From positions 186,001 to 250,000 of the forward strand of contig NZ_JACHFZ010000001.1 of assembly GCF_014202075.1 (NCBI RefSeq): 64,000 nucleotides of DNA, read 5' to 3'. Origin of the DNA: Brevundimonas basaltis (GTDB taxonomy: Bacteria; Pseudomonadota; Alphaproteobacteria; Caulobacterales; Caulobacteraceae). Below are positions 28,944-36,292 of the stretch, in pieces; positions within the stretch are counted from its first letter, which is position 1; each line of letters opens with the position of its first letter. The notes under the pieces are model-generated. The model was not told the DNA's origin and made no database searches. It saw only the letters and a program-made list of their open reading frames with translations. A program made the position numbers and the translations under genes.

Positions 28944-29869
28944 CCGCCTCCTCGTCTCCTCCCTGTTCGCGCAGCGAATGGGGAGGGGGACCGCGAAGCG
29001 GTGGAGGGGTTGGCGGCCGCCGTCCCGGGCGTAGACCCGTCTTCGGCTGGCTGGTTCGTCACAACGACCACGGCGAAGCGAAGCCACAACGGACACGACG
29101 GGAACGAGCCCCGCTTCGCCTTCGCGGGCCCTTGCCCGCCATCCATCGACTGAGTCTCCCTGCGTTAGCCGCCGCCCCGCCGGCCCCGTCGTGTCCGTTG
29201 TGACGAACCTCGGCTCTCAAGGGCCATGTCGCTGTGCTGACAATCCGCGAAATTATAGTCGGGTTCAGCGGACGATTTCCGGCCTTTTCAGCCACATAGT
29301 CGAATCTAGAATCGATCTTCCATCCGCATAAACGGGCCGGTCTACACTCTTCCCATCCCGTCGGTGGGGAGGGCGTCGGATCCACGTTCTCGATGTCGGC
29401 GGGCTGTGGTCGAGCGATGAAGCCCGGGCGACGGAGAGTCCGGGGGTCCTCGAGACGGTCGATGGATGGCCGTCGCTTGCTCGCCGCGCGCTAATGGAAG
29501 CGGGCTGCTGACGTCAGCAACATGCCGTCATGTCCGCCCCGCGTCGAAGTCAGCAATGGCGGCGGCGGTGATCCGGCAAGGCTCGAATGACAGGGCCGCC
29601 AGCCGGAGGGCGCGTGGATAACGACCGCGCGGGACAGTCTGTCTCGTCGAAACGGTATTCACATCCCAACCGGGCGAGGCCCGGCTGTCCCGCGCCCTCC
29701 CCAACCGCTTTTCCCGAAGCGGCGCAGAGTCCTGCCTTTTCCCTCCCCGTCCCGGGGAGGGATGTCGACGCGCCAGCGGCGACAGGGTGGGGCGGCGCCG
29801 GGGACGGAAAAACCTCATGCGTCACAACGGTTCATTGTCCACAGCCCGCCCTCCGCCTATCTTGCCCAA
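28944..29869. other. Gene-free intergenic region with inverted repeats
   Basis: No convincing coding frame fills this 926-bp stretch; short frames here have atypical composition and no ribosome sites. It holds an imperfect palindrome around 28971-28996 (CTCCCTGTTCGC then GCGAATGGGGAG), a large inverted repeat (29054-29208), a lower-GC island around 29230-29345, and a CTCCCCGTCCCGGGGAGGG palindrome near 29742-29760. A promoter for the DAHP synthase gene must lie within it, but none could be assigned. Confidence 0.6.
29054..29208. repeat. Compound inverted repeat with CACAACGGACACGACGGG arms
   Basis: Bases 29085-29102 are the exact reverse complement of 29185-29202 (18 bp). In addition 29054-29066 (GTTCGTCACAACG) is the reverse complement of 29196-29208, so the right arm can pair with either of two left copies that share the CACAACG core. 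The spacer is 82-130 bp. A short related CGTCACAACGG occurs again at 29819-29829. The layout suggests alternative stem structures or the remnant of a dispersed repeat. Confidence 0.75.
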
Positions 29870-31240
29870 ATGAGCCGCTGGACGCCCGAGAGCTGGAGAT
29901 CGAAACCCGTCGTGCAGATGCCGACGGACTATCCGGACATGGCCGCCCTGCAGCGCGTCGAGGACGAGCTGCGCACCATGCCGCCGCTGGTCTTCGCCGG
30001 CGAGGCGCGGACCCTGACCGCGAAACTGGCCCAGGTCGAGGCCGGCGAGGCCTTCCTGCTCCAGGGCGGCGACTGCGCCGAGAGCTTCAAGGAGTTCTCG
30101 ACCGACAACATCCGCGACACCTTCCGCCTGATCCTGCAGATGGCCGTGGTCCTGACCTTCGCCGGGCGCAAGCCGGTGGTGAAGGTCGGCCGCATCGCCG
30201 GCCAGTTCGCCAAGCCGCGCTCCTCGTCGCTGGAAACCGTCGGCGAGCAGACCCTGCCCAGCTACCGCGGCGACATCATCAACGGCATGGGCTTCACCCC
30301 GGCCGAGCGCGTGCCGGATCCGCAGCGGCTGATCCGCGCCTATAACCAGTCCGCCTCGACGCTGAACCTGCTTCGCGCCTTCGCCGGCGGCGGCTACGCC
30401 GACCTCTACAACATCCACCGCTGGACCATGGGCTTTGCGGCCGACAGCGCCTACGGCGCCAAATACCGCGACCTGGCCGACAAGATCACCGAGGCCCTGG
30501 CCTTCATGGAGGCGGTCGGCGTCAATCCCGACAGCCATCCGGACCTCAGCCGGGTCGAGGTCTTCACCAGTCACGAAGCCCTGCTGCTCAATCTCGAGAG
30601 CGCCCTGACCCGTCTCGACGGCGCCTCCGGCGAATGGTTCGACACCTCCGCCCACATGGTCTGGATCGGCGAGCGCACCCGTCAGCTGGATGGGGCCCAC
30701 GTCGAGTTCGCCCGCGGCATCCGAAATCCGGTGGGCCTCAAGTGCGGTCCGACCATGGAGCCCGACGAACTGCTCGCCCTGATCGACGTGCTCAACCCCG
30801 ACAATACGCCGGGCCGCCTGACCCTGATCGGCCGCTTCGGGGCCGACAAGGTCGGCGACCGGCTGCCGCGTCTGATGAAGGCGGCGAAGGAGAACGGCAA
30901 GCGCGTGGTCTGGTCGATCGACCCGATGCACGGCAATACGCTGAAGGCCGGCAACGGCTTCAAGACCCGCCCGTTCGAGCGCATCCTCGGCGAGGTTCGC
31001 AGCTTCATCGACGTGGCCGAGGCCGAGGGCGTCCACCCCGGCGGCGTCCATCTGGAAATGACCGGCCAGAACGTCACCGAATGTATCGGCGGGGCCCAGG
31101 CCCTGACCGAGGACGACCTGTCCAGCCGCTATCACACCCATTGCGATCCGCGCCTCAACGCCGACCAGGCGCTGGAACTGGCCTTCCTCGTCGCCGAACG
31201 ACTCAAGGCCGGTCGGCGGCCGCAGTCCGAGGCGGCCTGA
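29870..31240 (+). CDS. aroG: 3-deoxy-7-phosphoheptulonate synthase, class II
   Basis: DAHP synthase condenses phosphoenolpyruvate and erythrose-4-phosphate, the entry step to the shikimate pathway. The 456-residue protein is a class II (plant/Mycobacterium-type) enzyme: [15 protein letters not shown] near the N-terminus, [53 protein letters not shown], and WSIDPMHGN with a metal ligand His. The start at 29870 gives the normal length; in-frame upstream sequence is atypical. A prephenate dehydratase gene begins 2 bp after the stop, so the two form an aromatic amino acid unit. Confidence 0.95.
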   Translation: MSRWTPESWRSKPVVQMPTDYPDMAALQRVEDELRTMPPLVFAGEARTLTAKLAQVEAGEAFLLQGGDCAESFKEFSTDNIRDTFRLILQMAVVLTFAGRKPVVKVGRIAGQFAKPRSSSLETVGEQTLPSYRGDIINGMGFTPAERVPDPQRLIRAYNQSASTLNLLRAFAGGGYADLYNIHRWTMGFAADSAYGAKYRDLADKITEALAFMEAVGVNPDSHPDLSRVEVFTSHEALLLNLESALTRLDGASGEWFDTSAHMVWIGERTRQLDGAHVEFARGIRNPVGLKCGPTMEPDELLALIDVLNPDNTPGRLTLIGRFGADKVGDRLPRLMKAAKENGKRVVWSIDPMHGNTLKAGNGFKTRPFERILGEVRSFIDVAEAEGVHPGGVHLEMTGQNVTECIGGAQALTEDDLSSRYHTHCDPRLNADQALELAFLVAERLKAGRRPQSEAA

Positions 31241-31241
31241 G

Positions 31242-31814
31242 ATGGAAGGCGTCGGCCGCCCCGACGGCGACGACGCCCCCGGTCGCTGCGCCTATCAGGG
31301 CGCGCCCGGCGCCTTCAGCCACGAGGCCGTCATCGATCTGCGCCCGTGGGACGAACCGGTCGCCTACGACAGTTTCGAAGCCGCCATCGCCGCCTTGAAG
31401 GCGGGGCAGGTGGGCTGCGCCCTGATCCCCGTCGAGAACACCACCATCGGCCGCGTCGAGCCGGCCGCCTCGCTGGTCGAGACGGCGGGGTTGACCGTGG
31501 TGTCCGAGGTCTGGCGACCGATCCGGCTCGCCCTGATGGCTCCGGCCGGCGCCCGTCTCGGCGACGTCCGGACGGCCGAGAGCCACCCGGCCGCGCTCGG
31601 GCAGTGCACGGGCGCCCTCGCGGCGCTCGGCATCCGGCCGGTCGAGGCCTTCGACACCGCCGGCGCGGCCCGCGCCGTGGCCGAGGCCAATGATCCCGCC
31701 CGCGCCGCCGTCGCGCCCGCCCGCGCCGCCGAGGTTTATGAGCTGTCGATTCTGCGCAACGATATTCAGGATTCGGCCGACAACCGCACACGCTTTGTCC
31801 TGCTCAGCGCCTGA
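31242..31814 (+). CDS. pheA: Prephenate dehydratase, catalytic domain only
   Basis: Converts prephenate to phenylpyruvate in phenylalanine synthesis. The 190-residue protein shows the family motifs AYQGAPGAFSHEA at the N-terminus, IPVENTTIGRV near residue 63, ESHPAALGQC near residue 113, and DNRTRFVLL at the C-terminus, where the TRF motif includes the catalytic Thr. It stops right after that motif, so the ACT regulatory domain present in usual enzymes of about 280 residues is missing. Feedback control by phenylalanine through ACT would then be absent. It is next to DAHP synthase and upstream of a candidate aromatic leader peptide. Confidence 0.9.
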   Translation: MEGVGRPDGDDAPGRCAYQGAPGAFSHEAVIDLRPWDEPVAYDSFEAAIAALKAGQVGCALIPVENTTIGRVEPAASLVETAGLTVVSEVWRPIRLALMAPAGARLGDVRTAESHPAALGQCTGALAALGIRPVEAFDTAGAARAVAEANDPARAAVAPARAAEVYELSILRNDIQDSADNRTRFVLLSA

Positions 31815-31819
31815 ATGGC

Positions 31820-31848
31820 TTGACGACGCACGATCCTTGCGCCCAATG
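31820..31848 (+). promoter_or_regulatory. Candidate housekeeping promoter for the aromatic leader
   Basis: TTGACGA at 31820-31826, then 14 bases, then GCCCAATG at 31841-31848. This resembles the Caulobacter housekeeping consensus (TTGACGS, 10-14 bases, GCTANAWC), with a full -35 core and five of eight -10 positions. It overlaps no gene, starting 6 bp after prephenate dehydratase. It would start RNA near 31855, exactly at the ATG of the leader ORF, implying a leaderless message. The placement is suggestive, but the -10 match is weak. Confidence 0.4.
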
Positions 31849-31854
31849 GATCCC

Positions 31855-31947
31855 ATGGTCCGCTCGCCAGCCACCGCTGCGACTGCATTCGCCGGCTCCA
31901 CCGCCGCCGCGGACCTGTATTTCTACGGCTTTCGATACGCCGGCTGA
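31855..31947 (+). CDS. Candidate Tyr/Phe-rich attenuation leader peptide
   Basis: A 30-residue frame starting MVRSPATAAT and ending DLYFYGFRYAG before TGA. Five of the eight residues from 31918 to 31938 are aromatic (Tyr-Phe-Tyr, Phe, Tyr), using TAT and TTT codons that are uncommon in this GC-rich DNA. The stop codon lies inside the left arm of a 13-bp hairpin, and a second hairpin follows before the chorismate mutase start at 32049. This is the layout of an amino-acid attenuator in which ribosome stalling at Phe/Tyr codons would change RNA folding. An in-frame ATG at 31846 is an alternative start. No protein-level family is expected for such a peptide. Confidence 0.6.
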   Translation: MVRSPATAATAFAGSTAAADLYFYGFRYAG

Positions 31948-32003
31948 GGCGTCGGGCATCGCGTCCTGACCGCCTCGCCGGCGACCGCTCCGCGACGGAG
32001 CGG
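31938..32003 (+). promoter_or_regulatory. Tandem RNA hairpins at the end of the leader ORF
   Basis: Stem A pairs 31938-31951 (which contains the leader TGA) with 31971-31983; it is 13 bp with one bulged T. Stem B pairs CCGCTCCG at 31985-31992 with CGGAGCGG at 31996-32003 around a CGA loop, directly next to stem A. There is no U run after stem B, so classic intrinsic termination is not evident. Rho-dependent termination or masking of the chorismate mutase start are alternatives. Pairing was worked out by eye. Confidence 0.5.
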
Positions 32004-32048
32004 CGGCTCGCAAAACGCCCGGCCCCAACGAAATCCGAAAGTCCTCCC

Positions 32049-32807
32049 ATGCCCCCGTGCACGCTCCAGCAAGTCTGGCCCGCCCCCCTCGACGTCTCTC
32101 CCGAGCAGATGGCGCTCGCCGCCCTGCGCCACGAGATCGACGTCCTCGACGACCAGCTCCTCGCCCTGTTCGAACGCCGCCTCGCCATCGCCGCCCGCGT
32201 CGGCAAGGCCAAGGACGCGCCCTCCGGCCCGCATCTCAAACTCCGCCCCGACCGCGAGCAGAGCGTCCTCGACCGGGTAGTCGCCCAGGCCGCCCCCGAC
32301 AACCGCGAGGCCGTGGAATCCCTGTGGCGCCAGATCGTCGGCTGGGGGCTGGCGCGGCAGGGGAGGGTGCAGGTGCGGGTCTGGTCGCCGGTCGAGCCGA
32401 CCCGCGCCTTCGACGGCGCCCGGCTGCGCTTCGGCGACGCGGCGGACATGAAGGTCGCCCGCGATCCGCAGGCGGCACTCGCCTGGGCCGCCGAGGGCCA
32501 TGGCGTGGCGGTGCTGGCGATCAACGCCGGCGATCCGTGGTGGATCGGCCTGCGCCGCGAGTGGGGGTCGCTCTGCGTCTTCGACGGCTTCGGCGGCGAG
32601 ACGCCCACGGCCCTGGCCGTCGGCCGCATCGATCCTGCCGCCCTGCCCGGCGGACGCCGCGTGCTGATCACCGCCGGGGGCGACGCCGGCGACGGCTCCG
32701 GTCTGCGCCGCTGCGGCCTCGACACGCATCATGGCTGGAGCCTGTCGCTGACCGACGCGCCCGTCTCCCTCGGCGGCGACGAAGGCTGCGTGGGCGCGAT
32801 CGGCTAG
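32049..32807 (+). CDS. Chorismate mutase (AroQ type) with an extra C-terminal domain
   Basis: A 252-residue protein. The N-terminal part (about residues 18-100) is a type II chorismate mutase helical domain: LAALRHEIDVLDDQLLALFERR with the active-site Arg, then RVGKAK and later RQIVGWGL. It converts chorismate to prephenate. The C-terminal part of about 145 residues is unlike plain mutases. Its segment DPQAALAWAAEGHGVAVLAI resembles a strand-helix unit of the prephenate dehydratase fold but lacks the ENT and TRF motifs, so it may be a degenerate dehydratase-like regulatory domain (inference). It lies after a candidate Phe/Tyr leader, and its stop shares CTAG with the convergent DUF305 gene. 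Confidence 0.85.
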   Translation: MPPCTLQQVWPAPLDVSPEQMALAALRHEIDVLDDQLLALFERRLAIAARVGKAKDAPSGPHLKLRPDREQSVLDRVVAQAAPDNREAVESLWRQIVGWGLARQGRVQVRVWSPVEPTRAFDGARLRFGDAADMKVARDPQAALAWAAEGHGVAVLAINAGDPWWIGLRREWGSLCVFDGFGGETPTALAVGRIDPAALPGGRRVLITAGGDAGDGSGLRRCGLDTHHGWSLSLTDAPVSLGGDEGCVGAIG

Positions 32808-33286
32808 GGGGACGGCTGCAGCACCGGCGCGTCGGCCGGAGGATTCCGCTCCAGATCGGCGATCAGGGCGTTCATCTCGTCGATCTCGCGGCGCTGGGCC
32901 GCGATGATCTCGTCGGCCAGCTTGCGGACTCGCGGATCGCGGATCTGCGCCCGCTCGCTGGTCAGGACGGCGATCGAGTGGTGCGGGATCATCGCCTTCA
33001 TATAGGCCACGTCCCCGACCGTGGTCTGGCTCCGCACCAGAGCCAGCGACCCTGCGAACACCAGCGTCGCGCCGGCGAGGATGGCGAGATTGACCCGCCG
33101 GTCCGGATACATCTTCAGCATGAACAGCAGCATGACCACGGCCATCGCCGCCCCCATGACCAGCGCCATGAAGGCCCGCGTCTCGCTGAAGCGGACATGC
33201 TCGATGGCGTAGGTGTTCAGATACATCAGGCCGAACATGACGACCGTCGAGACGGCGATCATGGCGGCGAAGCGGGCGTAGCTCAT
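32804..33286 (-). CDS. DUF305 domain membrane protein
   Basis: A 160-residue protein with about three N-terminal transmembrane helices (residues about 5-25, 38-60, 65-85) followed by a DUF305-type domain, recognisable from YMKAMIPHHSIAVLTSERA and the helix RKLADEIIAAQRREIDEMNALI. The MIPHH motif is a likely metal-binding site, and DUF305 proteins are often linked to copper handling, which is not demonstrated here. A GGAGG ribosome site precedes the ATG. Upstream lies a small CTCCAGG/CCTGGAG palindrome at about 33293-33310 that could be an operator. Confidence 0.88.
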   Translation of the reverse strand: MSYARFAAMIAVSTVVMFGLMYLNTYAIEHVRFSETRAFMALVMGAAMAVVMLLFMLKMYPDRRVNLAILAGATLVFAGSLALVRSQTTVGDVAYMKAMIPHHSIAVLTSERAQIRDPRVRKLADEIIAAQRREIDEMNALIADLERNPPADAPVLQPSP

Positions 33287-33335
33287 CGTATCCTCCAGGC
33301 TGTCCTGGAGAGAAACGGGGGGGCGGCGGCGTGGT

Positions 33336-34196
33336 TCAGATCGCCAGGTTATCGATCAGTCGGGTCTTCCCCAGCCAGGCGGCGGCGAGGATGCGGGCGG
33401 GCGCATCGACTGCGCCGCCCTCGAACACGCCCATGTCATCGGCCCGGCGGACGGCGACATAGTCGACGTGGCTGAAGCCGGCGCCGAGCAGGGCCTCGAC
33501 CGCCTCCGCTGCGACCTCTTCGATGGCGGCCCCGCTCGCGATCCGCGCCCCGGCCTCGGCCAGCACCCCGTTCAGCCGCCGGGCCACCGTCAGCTCCGCC
33601 TCGGACAGATAGGCGTTGCGCGATGACAGGGCGAGGCCGTGACCATCCCGGATGGTCGGCGAGCCGACGATCTCGACCGGAATATCCAGATCACGAACCA
33701 GCCGCCGGATGACGATCAACTGCTGGAAATCCTTCTCGCCGAACACCGCCGTGTCGGGCTGCACCTGATTCAGCAGCTTGGCCACCACCAGGGCCACGCC
33801 GCCAAACATATGCGGCCGGCACTTGCCCTCCAGCCCTTCGGCGGGAGCGCCGACGGAGACCGTGGTGGTGGCGCCCGGCCGATACATCTCCGCGACCTCG
33901 GGCGCATACATCAGATCGCAACCCGCGCCGGCCAGCAGCTCGGCGTCACGGGCCTCCTGACGGGGATAGGTCCCAAGGTCCTCATGAGCGGCGAACTGGG
34001 CCGGATTCACGAACACGCTGGCCACCACCCGGTCGGCTCGTTCACCCGCTTCCCGAACCAGAGCCAGATGCCCCTCGTGCAACGCCCCCATGGTCGGCAC
34101 GAAGCCGACGGTGAACCCCTGCCGCTTCCAGCCGCTTACCGTCTGGCGCAGCTCCGCGATGGTGCGGACGACGGGCAGGTCAGGGGTGCCGGGCAT
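33336..34196 (-). CDS. panC: Pantothenate synthetase (pantoate-beta-alanine ligase)
   Basis: PanC joins pantoate and beta-alanine using ATP to make pantothenate, the coenzyme A precursor. The 286-residue sequence has the nucleotidyltransferase signature VPTMGALHEGHLALV near residue 35, then VNPAQF, DLGTYPR, KCRPHMFGGVALVVAKLLNQ, FGEKDFQQL, and the KMSKS-like ALSSRNAYLS. The start at 34196 (MPGTPDLPVV) fits the family; longer frames run into the divergent lipoprotein gene. Confidence 0.96.
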   Translation of the reverse strand: MPGTPDLPVVRTIAELRQTVSGWKRQGFTVGFVPTMGALHEGHLALVREAGERADRVVASVFVNPAQFAAHEDLGTYPRQEARDAELLAGAGCDLMYAPEVAEMYRPGATTTVSVGAPAEGLEGKCRPHMFGGVALVVAKLLNQVQPDTAVFGEKDFQQLIVIRRLVRDLDIPVEIVGSPTIRDGHGLALSSRNAYLSEAELTVARRLNGVLAEAGARIASGAAIEEVAAEAVEALLGAGFSHVDYVAVRRADDMGVFEGGAVDAPARILAAAWLGKTRLIDNLAI

Positions 34197-34272
34197 GGTG
34201 AACGAATTAACCCTTCGCCTTAAGCGTGCTTGTGAACCGGGCTTCAAAGTCCGGCGTGCCAGTGTCCCGCTT

Positions 34273-34914
34273 ATGACGCCGCGCCACATAATCCGTCCAG
34301 TGCTGGCCTGTCTGGCCGCAGCCTCCCTGTCCGCCTGCGGCATGGTCGAGGCCGATCCGCACCGCTTCGAGAATATGGCCAACGCCATCGCCGCCATCCC
34401 GTTGGACGGGCAGGCGCAACAGGCTGGGTCCCGCTCGCCGGTGGTCCGCACCGCCGCCGACGCCGGACTGCGCCCGGCCCTGAAGGTTCAGGTCATGGAT
34501 CCGCATGCCCTGTGGGACGCCCGCGACGGCGGTCTGAACGGTTTGGTGGAGCAGCAAGGCCAGCGCCTCGCCGCCGCCGCCGCGCCCGCGGTGGCCGACG
34601 CCGTGGTCCGCGACGTGTCCACCCGCATCGACGGCGCCGCCGCGCGGGCCGGCTTGCGGCCGGCGCATGCCCCGCGCCCTCCGGCCCCGCACCGCCCCGC
34701 CAAACTGGTCCAGATCGGGGCCTATTCGAGCGAGGCCGCGGCCCGCGCCGCCTGGGCCCGCCTCGATCTCGACGGACTGTCGCCGGTCTATGAGGCCGTC
34801 GAGGTCGGCGGCCGCCGCCTGACCCGGCTCAAGGTCAACGCCCCGTCAACCGCCGCCGCCGCCGTCTGCGCCGCCGCCGGCGTCGACGATCCGTGGTGCC
34901 ACCGCGCCGCCTGA
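34273..34914 (+). CDS. SPOR domain lipoprotein
   Basis: A 213-residue exported protein. The N-terminus (MTPRHIIRPVLACLAAASLSAC) is a lipoprotein signal with the modified Cys near residue 22. A variable Ala-rich helical middle follows. The C-terminal 75 residues form a SPOR-type domain: KLVQIGAYSSEAAARAAWARL, then VYEAVEVGGRRLTRLKV, a pattern that binds denuded peptidoglycan at division sites. A septal or envelope role is inferred. It lies 114 bp upstream of mipZ on the same strand. Confidence 0.85.
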   Translation: MTPRHIIRPVLACLAAASLSACGMVEADPHRFENMANAIAAIPLDGQAQQAGSRSPVVRTAADAGLRPALKVQVMDPHALWDARDGGLNGLVEQQGQRLAAAAAPAVADAVVRDVSTRIDGAAARAGLRPAHAPRPPAPHRPAKLVQIGAYSSEAAARAAWARLDLDGLSPVYEAVEVGGRRLTRLKVNAPSTAAAAVCAAAGVDDPWCHRAA

Positions 34915-35028
34915 GGCGCGGCATCCACAGTCCGATCCTCCGCGCTCGTTGACGGCGCGCCCGGACCCGGCGATTCTGCCGCTTCAGGGCCGCGCGTCGA
35001 GTCGGCGGCCGTCGGAGCATCGGATTTC

Positions 35029-35868
35029 ATGACTGACCCCACGGTCATCGTCGTCGGCAACGAGAAGGGCGGGGCGGGCAAGTCCACCCTCGCCATCCAC
35101 ATCGCCTGCGGCCTGCTGCACGCCGGCAAGACGGTGTCCATCATCGATCTGGACCTGCGCCAGCGCTCGATGGCCAAATTCTTCGCCAACCGCGCCGCCT
35201 GGATGGCCGGAAACGACCAGACCCTGCTGATGCCGTTCGAGCCCGATCTGGGCGACGGCAAGGCTCTCGCCCGGGCGGACGAGGCCGAGCAGCTGGCGCG
35301 CTTCGACGCCGCCTTCGCCGAGGCGCGGGCCGTGGCCGACTTCATCCTGATCGACACCCCGGGCGGCGACACCGTCCTGTCGCGCACCGCCCACGGCCTC
35401 GCCGACCAGATCGTCACCCCGATGAACGACAGCTTCGTCGACTTCGACCTGCTCGGCCACATCGACCCGGTCACCCTCGACCTGCTCAAGCCCTCGATCT
35501 ATTCCGAGAGCGTCTGGGAGGCGCGCAAGCACCGCGCCGTCACCGAGGGCCGCGCCGCCGCCATCGACTGGATCGTGGTGGTCAACCGCATGGCCGTCGC
35601 CGCCGCCCGCAACCGTCAGCGCCTCGAGGAGCGGATGGAGAAGCTGGCCCGCCGGGTCGGTTTCCGCATGGGTCCCGGCCTGCGCGACCGCGTCATCTAC
35701 CGGGAGCTCTTCCCCTTCGGCCTGACCGTCGCCGACCTGTCCAACGAGATCCGTCCGGTGCAGGTTTCGCTCGCTCACGTCGCGGCGCGGCAGGAACTGC
35801 GCAACCTGATGCAGGCGCTCGGTCTCGACGGCGGCTCGATGAACGCGCCGCTGGACGAAGCGGCGTGA
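35029..35868 (+). CDS. mipZ: MipZ, ParA-like division-site ATPase
   Basis: MipZ binds ParB at chromosomal origins and forms a bipolar gradient that inhibits FtsZ, placing the division plane at midcell in alphaproteobacteria without Min. The 279-residue protein has the deviant Walker A NEKGGAGKSTLAIHIACGL near residue 11, IIDLDLRQRSMAKFF near residue 39, and Walker B DFILIDTPGGD near residue 105. The segment NDSFVDFDLLG is characteristic of the MipZ subgroup rather than ordinary ParA. Its stop is 4 bp before the start of a J-domain gene. This is one of the clearest taxonomic markers in the window. Confidence 0.95.
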   Translation: MTDPTVIVVGNEKGGAGKSTLAIHIACGLLHAGKTVSIIDLDLRQRSMAKFFANRAAWMAGNDQTLLMPFEPDLGDGKALARADEAEQLARFDAAFAEARAVADFILIDTPGGDTVLSRTAHGLADQIVTPMNDSFVDFDLLGHIDPVTLDLLKPSIYSESVWEARKHRAVTEGRAAAIDWIVVVNRMAVAAARNRQRLEERMEKLARRVGFRMGPGLRDRVIYRELFPFGLTVADLSNEIRPVQVSLAHVAARQELRNLMQALGLDGGSMNAPLDEAA

Positions 35869-35872
35869 AGTC

Positions 35873-36292
35873 TTGAGCCTGGTCTGGCTGGCGCTGGCGG
35901 CGATCGCCGTCTGGGCGCTGGTGCGGCTGGGCCGACAGACCGAGCGGCGCGGCCAGGGCCACTGGCGCGTCACCGCCACCCTGTTCAGCGCCGTGTTGAT
36001 CGCCGCCGCCGTCCTGCTCGCCGCACGCGGTTCCTGGATGGCCGCCGCCGTTCTCGGTTCCGCCGGTCTGTGGCTGACGGTGTCGTCGCGACAGCGCCCG
36101 GCCATGCCGCGCGGCGAAACCATGAGCGCCGCCGAGGCGCGCTCCCTGCTGGGCGTTTCCACCGAGGCCAGTCGACAGGACATCCAGGCCGCCTGGAAGC
36201 GGCTGATGACCCGCGCCCACCCGGACCAAGGCGGTACCGCAGGCCTCGCTTCACGCCTCAACGCCGCCCGGGACCGGCTGCTGAAGGATTAG
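35873..36292 (+). CDS. Membrane-anchored J-domain protein
   Basis: A 139-residue protein with two to three N-terminal hydrophobic segments (about residues 3-18, 32-50 and 52-70) and a short C-terminal J domain: SAAEARSLLGVSTEAS, an RLMTRAHPDQGG helix-loop carrying the essential HPD tripeptide, and the final helix. This is the TIM14/DjlC-like layout, with the J domain at the C-terminus facing the cytoplasm to stimulate DnaK. No ATG is available before the membrane part, so a TTG start at 35873 is used. It is downstream of mipZ, and its TAG stop overlaps the topA stop. Confidence 0.85.
   Translation: MSLVWLALAAIAVWALVRLGRQTERRGQGHWRVTATLFSAVLIAAAVLLAARGSWMAAAVLGSAGLWLTVSSRQRPAMPRGETMSAAEARSLLGVSTEASRQDIQAAWKRLMTRAHPDQGGTAGLASRLNAARDRLLKD

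Noticed and set aside
29059-29385. 108-codon minus-strand frame in the long intergenic region
   Set aside because: It runs through the compound inverted repeat and has atypical composition and no ribosome site.
34202-34224. TTAA...TTAA pair between panC and the SPOR lipoprotein gene as a CtrA site
   Set aside because: The half-sites are separated by 9 bases rather than the 7 of the CtrA consensus.
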